NCBI RefSeq assembly: GCF_040436345.1
Contig: NC_133235.1
Coordinates: 16,206,660-16,270,659 of the forward strand
From: Pagrus major
Taxonomy: Eukaryota; Chordata; Actinopteri; Spariformes; Sparidae
DNA: 64,000 nt
Reading direction: 5' to 3'
The notes below the pieces were generated by a model that worked only from the letters and a program-made list of their open reading frames with translations, made no database searches and had not been told where the DNA came from. Shown piece after piece: positions 58,501 to 64,000 of this stretch; position 1 is the stretch's first letter; the number at the start of each line of letters is the position of its first letter. The position numbers and the translations under genes were made by a program.

Positions 58501-59152
58501 CGGGACAAACACAATCGTGGATACAAAAAAAAAAAAAAAAAAAACACATCTCCCACCAGCAAACCTCACATTCCTTCTGCTGGGGCTGTTTTACGGTGAA
58601 AATAACGCTACGAACATCGACAGCGGGCGGACAGAAAGTCATTTCAGGCGTTTGTATCTGCGGTGTCGCGTTAAGGTCACTCGCTGGCTGCCTGAATTCC
58701 CCTCTTTGTGTTTACACATCCGGGTTTCCCTGTTTGCAGCCCATTCCCCATTTAGAAGCCATTTTGGACACAGATCAGTAACATGCATGTAAACCCCGAC
58801 CGACCTCCCGATGCAGCGGTGCTACTATCCAAGTGAATAACCTCAAGAAAGACCGTCTCGGGTGTTTTTTAGCAGCCTCCCGTTCGCTTTTTTTGGGTCC
58901 ACTTCCGACGCGACATGCCGCACCTACGGACGGACTAGCAGCGTGGCGGGCAGTTCATCGCTCCTGTCGTCTCTTGCAACATTGTTGCAGCGTCGCGGCT
59001 ATTGACACGCGTTGTGGTGGTGGTGGTTAGGCTGCGGAGGGACCGGAGGCCTGTGGTCGTCTTGATCCCGGACTGATGTTTTGGACGAGCTGAGTTTTAA
59101 TGTTCGCGACGGAAAGCGAAGGGAAACCTGTGTCCTGTATTTAACGCGGAAC
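58501..59152 (+). promoter_or_regulatory. acvr2b: CpG-rich promoter and 5' leader of acvr2b, with two uORFs
   Basis: Base composition shifts to CpG-rich from about 58,590 to 59,150, and no TATA box is seen. Two short upstream frames precede the start: 59,076-59,093 (five codons) and 59,100-59,144 (fourteen codons), the second ending eight bases before the receptor's ATG. The exact transcription start is not visible. Confidence 0.55.
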
Positions 59153-60475
59153 ATGTCTTTTTCATGGCTGACTTGTTCACTTCTTCTGGGAACTTTATGC
59201 GCAGGTAAGCCGCTATTGTTGGTTCTGAATTTGCAACAGTTTTTTTTTTCTCCCCCTCTTAACCCCCATCCTGAGGCAGACACGTTTTTTTTGTGCGTAA
59301 TTGTCTGCGTACGAGTTTGTTGGCTGATTTAAACTTTGCTTAGCGGTGGATACTGCCGTTCAGCTGGAGGGGCTTTTTTATTCTCGTACCCTAATGTCTC
59401 TCTGTAACACATCTATTTCAAGTATCAAAGCAAGAGCTACGACTTTTATTTATTTTATTTTATTTATTTTATTTTTGTGCGTTAAAAAAAATGACGTTAG
59501 AGCCATTCTTCCACGCTGAGAACCCCCCCCCCTTTTAAAAATAAATCCAAATGTAAAACTGTTGCGTCCCGGTGGCAGGAATAGAAGGCAGCAGCTGCAT
59601 CAACATCCTGAAACCTTATAGGCTTACGTCTCAGGTCTGCACTCTTGTTTGTGGTCACAGCCCCGAACAAGAGCCTCTGGAAACACACTTTCTCTGGACG
59701 GCTTTCCATAAATCAATGGCGTTCTGATACGAAGAGACAGCAGCTGTTTGTGTGAAGTCGGGTCTTGAGGTCACTGTTACACAGCCTGCGACTTTTGTAC
59801 CACGTGAATTTGAGCAAGCGGGCTTGTTATTCTTTTGTTTGGCTCCTGATTTTGTCTGTTTTAGAACAACTCACAGGGCAGATTGTATTGTGTGTGTCCT
59901 CCCGTAGCCGGGCAGCCTTTACTGTGACTTCACAGGTATTTAAAAAAAAAACAAACAAAAAAAACAATCACATCCACTTTCCACCTCCATCATCACGATG
60001 TGTTTTGAGCCTTTTCCTCGAACTGTGATGAAATTTTCATTGAGCCACAGCTGTCCTCCTGTGTGCCCAAATAGCGCTGTTGGCTAATGCCTTTATGGTT
60101 TATAGATTAGGGGCTCGGAGTGTATAGTAAGCTGTGCTTCTCCAGAATACATGTTGTGGTGGTGTAAGCCTCAGTAAGTGACAGAGGGAGGGGGGTTGGG
60201 CAATGTTCTTGTAGTAAAAGTCCTCCCGGATCATGTGACCACAGATATCAGAAATGCCATCTCGGCTCAATGGAGCATTGAGCATCTCTGCTGTGTGTGT
60301 GAGTGTGTGTTTGTGTGAGAGAGAGTACATGTGTGTGTTTTGTCCTTACTACCTTCCTTCCTTCCATCCTTAATAATGAGCATGATGTTTGGTCATTGCA
60401 TGCATCCCTATATGCTATAATGAAATCCATTGTATGCTGCTGGACAACTAAGTGTATGTGTAAGTGGATGCGTGC

Positions 60476-60524
<49 letters not shown>

Positions 60525-61522
60525 GGGTTGTGGGGGTAACACTGGGGGATGGGCAGCCTCCTATAGGCAGGGATTTAAAGAGACATGCACTATTTTTTCT
60601 GTGAACAAAGATTAGGCATGAATGTCCAGGCCACACTGTGAATGACACGAACGGCGTGTTATCTCCCTCACTGTTCGTCAAAACACGCCTTACATGTGTC
60701 GCCTCGAGTGTTTTCCGACGTTCGAATCCGCACAAGAGGGAAGAATAAAACCCTTTTCTATTAGGAATTGTGCAACAGTAGGAGACTGACAGCTATTGTT
60801 ACATTTCGCCCTTGTTTCGAGGGGACTATTTCCTCTTAAATGACAGTAAAAGCCCCTTTAAAGAAGGTCTTATCTGTCTGTCCAGATGTGTCACACTTTA
60901 GCAGGCTACAAGAGTCCTTATCTATACAACGTAGCGTACAAGTAGCACACCGGTGTATGTGTGTGGTGTGTTTCCACGCCACAGTGGGGCATACCATTGT
61001 TTTTCTAAAGCCAATTAAATTCTGTCATTTTTCCTCTTCCTCTTCCTTTTTAGTTATTACTCTCTGAAAAGATGTTTTAGTGAATGGGATTATGCCGAAC
61101 TACTATTCAGCAACGTTTTCTTAGCCCAGAGGAACTCCCTTTTTACTACAGAGAGCTCCCAAACTTGGCCGTGCGCCAGAGTGATGATAGAGGCTCTGCT
61201 CGGAGATATTTCTTCGTGGCACAGAGCGGATCCTGCGCCATATGTCCGTGCTTCCGCCACTGACTTTTCAATTCATTAAGATGTGAGCTGACTGAGGCCT
61301 TCTGTCCATCACAGGGTACAGTCTGGGCGAAGCGGAGACCCGGGAGTGTGTGTACTACAATGATAACTGGCGTACGGAGAGGACCAACCAGAGCGGCTTC
61401 GAGCGCTGCGAGGGGGAGAAGGACAAGCGACTGCACTGTTATGCCTCCTGGCTCAACTCCTCAGGGACCATCAAGCTGGTGAAGAAAGGCTGCTGGCTGG
61501 ACGACTTCAACTGCTATGACAG
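59153..61522 (+). CDS. acvr2b: Activin receptor type 2B, 5' part (exons 1 and 2); gene runs off the window
   Basis: Type II serine/threonine kinase receptor for activins, myostatin/GDF11 and related ligands, at the plasma membrane. Exon 1 (59153-59204) encodes the signal peptide [18 protein letters not shown]. Exon 2 (61315-61522) continues [19 protein letters not shown] and encodes most of the cysteine-rich ligand-binding domain, with [39 protein letters not shown] and [10 protein letters not shown]. The NQS and NSS sites are N-glycosylation sequons. RxECVYYN and KLVKKGCW place it in ACVR2B rather than ACVR2A. Exon 3 onward (remaining cysteines, transmembrane helix, kinase) is not found before base 64,000, so intron 2 exceeds 2.4 kb. 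The start was chosen because it begins the signal peptide and no in-frame ATG lies upstream. The exon 2 donor is GTCGGA, which is weak. Fish usually have two acvr2b paralogues. Confidence 0.95.
60479..60521. repeat. (TG)n microsatellite in acvr2b intron 1
   Basis: About 21 TG units. A weaker TG/AG-rich stretch lies at 60,290-60,340. Confidence 0.95.
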
Positions 61523-62145
61523 GTCGGATCACTGAGCGAGGTCATCGACCGACACGCATTTACATTCATATTTTAGGTGTCTGCTTGGTTCCCTAAGTGA
61601 CTGGCAGCAGGTACAACATAAATATCTGCATCAGTACTCACATGTAGTCCAGCACATCTTAAACTGTGGGACCTGGAGCAGCTTCAGGGACAGAAATAAA
61701 CAAAGTGATTCATTGAAAAAACAAGCAAAGGTGACAAGTATTTGCTGGTTTCAGCCTCTAAAAATGTGAGGATTCACTGTTATTCCCTTTTTAATATCCC
61801 TGCAAATTTAAATATTTTGTTTTTGGACAACACAAGCAATTTGATTTTGTTGGATGGATCAACAGATTTAACAATTTGGAAATCATTGAAAATTGAAAAA
61901 CCATGGCATGAAGAGAAAAGATGGAGGCTCTCTTACCAGATCAGCTGAGGTCCATTTGCAAAAAAAAAAGATATTTATAGTGTTTTATCACCAACTTCTC
62001 CATTAAAGTCTCAACACATATCTTCTAAGATAGCAAGCAAACATACAGACCTCTTCAGTTATGGTGCATACACATAGTGCTACTTACTCACTCCACGTGA
62101 AGCTAAGAATAGGATGGCATAGCAAATATTTTCATTATCAAACTG
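61523..62145 (+). other. acvr2b: acvr2b intron 2, first part
   Basis: Intronic AT-rich sequence with no further exon or element recognised. Confidence 0.5.
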
Positions 62146-62655
62146 GAATGGCACTCAGCAGGACACATACCTTCTTCAAGGCCCAACAGTCCTATTTAAT
62201 GTAATCCAGCCTGTCTAATATTAAACCACCCATGACTGCTTAACCGTAATTTACGTTCACCAGATCTGTGACAACAAAACAATGCAGATGCAATCATAAT
62301 TGTGTTGTGGAAGAATAATAGATTTTCATGACGATCTGCATCATTGTACTCACTCATACATACCAACCACCTAAATACACCTGTTTTTTGTTTTTGTTTT
62401 CATCAAGATCCATGCATTGTGTCCTGAGAAAATGCTCCATTCTCGCAATGTTAAAGAAAGTGAGAACAAATTCCTGGATCTGTCTCTTTCATACGAATCC
62501 GCACCAAATGTTACTGGGGTCTATTCTGGGCCTAGGCCCATCCTCCATCCAAGTTTCATGTAAATCCCGTCTGCTCTTTTTGTGAAATCCTGTAGTCAAA
62601 CCAACCAATCAAGAAACGGACACGGGTGAAACATAACCTCCTTGGCAGAGGTGAT
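62146..62655. mobile_element. Interspersed inverted-end repeat, copy 2, in acvr2b intron 2
   Basis: It starts AATGGCACTCAGCAGGACAC and continues with AAGGCCCAACAGTCCT; it ends with CAAACCAACCAATCAAG and CCTCCTTGGCAGAGGTGATC. It carries an extra internal stretch relative to the copy at 29,443-29,668 (TGTTACTGGGGTCTATTCTG and following). TTCTTCAAGG near the left and CCTTGGCAGAGG at the right are inverted relatives. Confidence 0.75.
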
Positions 62656-62689
62656 CATTTTCATTGCCAATGAATCTGCTTAAGACTTT

Positions 62690-62890
62690 TGTAGTTATCT
62701 ATAAAATGTCAGAAAAAATTGTAAATATGGAAAAATGGCAATTGCCATTTCCCAGAGGCCAAGACAACATATTGAAATAACTTGTTTTTTCTGATTAATG
62801 GTCCAAAACTCAAAGAAATTCAGTTAATAACGATGTAAATCAAAAGATTGCAGAAAACACATTTAAGAAACTTATACCAGCAGATTTTAA
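62690..62890. mobile_element. Teleost 'GGGCTGCAACTAA' repeat fragment, in acvr2b intron 2
   Basis: Reverse-orientation interior of the family: ATAAAATGTCAGAAAAAATT, then CCATTTCCCAGAGGCCAAG, then GGTCCAAAACTCAAAGAAAT and TTCAGTTAATAACGATG. The ATAAAATGTCA and CCCAGAG landmarks mirror those at 46,730-46,810. Confidence 0.6.
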
Positions 62891-64000
62891 GCATGTTTGC
62901 TTGTAAACTCACTCAACTGATGTTAAAAATAGCTCGATTCATTCTGATGATTGAGTAATTTATTCATAATTTCAGCTCTACTATGGCATAGACAACATTA
63001 GGACAGCACAATTAATCTTAATATTATAGAAATATCAGTACAGCCATGGGCAATATCTAAATCACAGAGGCTGCAATTATTTGATAAAGGTAAAATGTGT
63101 GACAAAACGGCATGATGGACATAATGAAGTACTGTAGTGCTGCAGAGAGGCCCTGTGCCACGCATCTTGTTCTCCCAGTGTAAGAAAACACGTTTGTTTG
63201 GTACAGACTTTAACAAATGTCATTTCAGTGAAAATGAAAATTCAAAAACGATCATTCTCACAAATCCTAAATCATGTTACAATCGTAATATCTATCAAAA
63301 TACTTGCAAAATGACTTTTTTTGTCTAGTCTGGGCTGCCCTATACAACACATATAAAACAAAATGTGAACTAAGAGGCATTACTACTGCATCCACACAGA
63401 ATACACAACAGTAAGGTCGGCAAAATGGGTTGACTTCGACTGGAAGAATAAAAAGAAAGGGTTCATGAGCATGTTTACTTTTGATTGGACCCACTTGAGG
63501 ATGTTGAGAACATTTGTTCCCTCTAAGAAGGCACAGATAGTCACTGCAGAGTGCAGCTCAATGTCCACAGCCTGAAGATGGCAGAAAGACACAGTGTCAG
63601 CAGACCACTCAGGAGTTTGTTAGTCACGAGGAGAATTTTAAAGTAGCCTTTATCAGCTGTCTGTTCAGAGCTGTGTGGTTTCAAATTCAGAGAGCTAAAG
63701 TGGTTCTTGAAGGTAGTTGGACAAAACAGTTGATAATACTTGTCCCTGAATGACACGCTCCCATTTGTGTGTGTATAAAGAATTAACTATAAGAAACCAA
63801 TAAAATGGGTACATTTTGTAATTTGTTTTAACCTCTCTATTATCCGATAAAGGTCACTGCTATTATGAGAGACAAACTGACATATCAACACTAATGTTGA
63901 TCAGCAAGGACTACATTCAACCAAAAGACATTCAATAGCTTTGCTGAAATTGGATTTTTACAAATTGTAGGTTTAGACGCAGGTACAATTTCCTCGACAG
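62891..64000 (+). other. acvr2b: acvr2b intron 2, remainder to window end
   Basis: No exon matching the third extracellular exon of a type II receptor is found. The short open frames here lack any family signature. Confidence 0.5.

Noticed and set aside
61505-64000. Third exon of acvr2b before the window end
   Set aside because: No sequence encoding the expected last extracellular cysteine cluster with flanking splice sites was found.

Overview
The window comes from a vertebrate nuclear genome, almost certainly a teleost fish. It has intron-split genes with GT/AG junctions, long CA/GT microsatellites, CpG-rich gene starts, and many short inverted-repeat elements of kinds typical of ray-finned fish. 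The four recognisable genes (lrrc30, rheb, crygn, acvr2b) are vertebrate genes; crygn has the 183-residue form seen in fish. I saw no bacterial or viral gene, CRISPR array, rRNA or tRNA.

Bases 1 to about 24,256 are one uninterrupted satellite array: a roughly 172-bp AT-rich monomer in about 140 head-to-tail copies. It has higher-order structure. Two large units (about 8.45 kb and 8.97 kb) follow each other, each ending at the same rare monomer variant, and the second end is also the end of the array. Inside them are 3-monomer (519 bp) and 5-monomer (864 bp) higher-order repeats. The recurrent 97-residue open frames here are by-products of the repeat.

From 24.3 to 41 kb there is one single-exon gene, lrrc30 (minus strand, 27.0-27.9 kb), only 2.75 kb from the satellite edge. 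The rest is mobile-element debris and microsatellites: a hAT-like element at 25.5 kb, a 1.27-kb TTAA-flanked long-inverted-repeat element at 35.9-37.1 kb, an old 0.2-kb direct duplication 1.6 kb apart (38.6 and 40.2 kb), and a cluster of hAT-like copies between its halves.

From 41 to 56 kb lies a compact gene block: rheb (plus, eight coding exons, 184 aa, the mTORC1-activating small GTPase), an unnamed secreted Ly6/uPAR-type three-finger protein (minus, three coding exons, 96 aa), and crygn (plus, four coding exons, 183 aa, gamma-N lens crystallin). RHEB and CRYGN are also neighbours in the human genome (7q36), so this is conserved synteny; the Ly6 gene sits between them. Several MITE-like insertions lie in the introns, two of them abutting splice acceptors and flanked by perfect target-site duplications.

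From 58.5 kb to the end is the 5' part of acvr2b (plus), an activin/myostatin type II receptor: the signal-peptide exon and the first extracellular exon are present, and the rest lies beyond the window. The genes do not form one pathway; the order reflects chromosome history.
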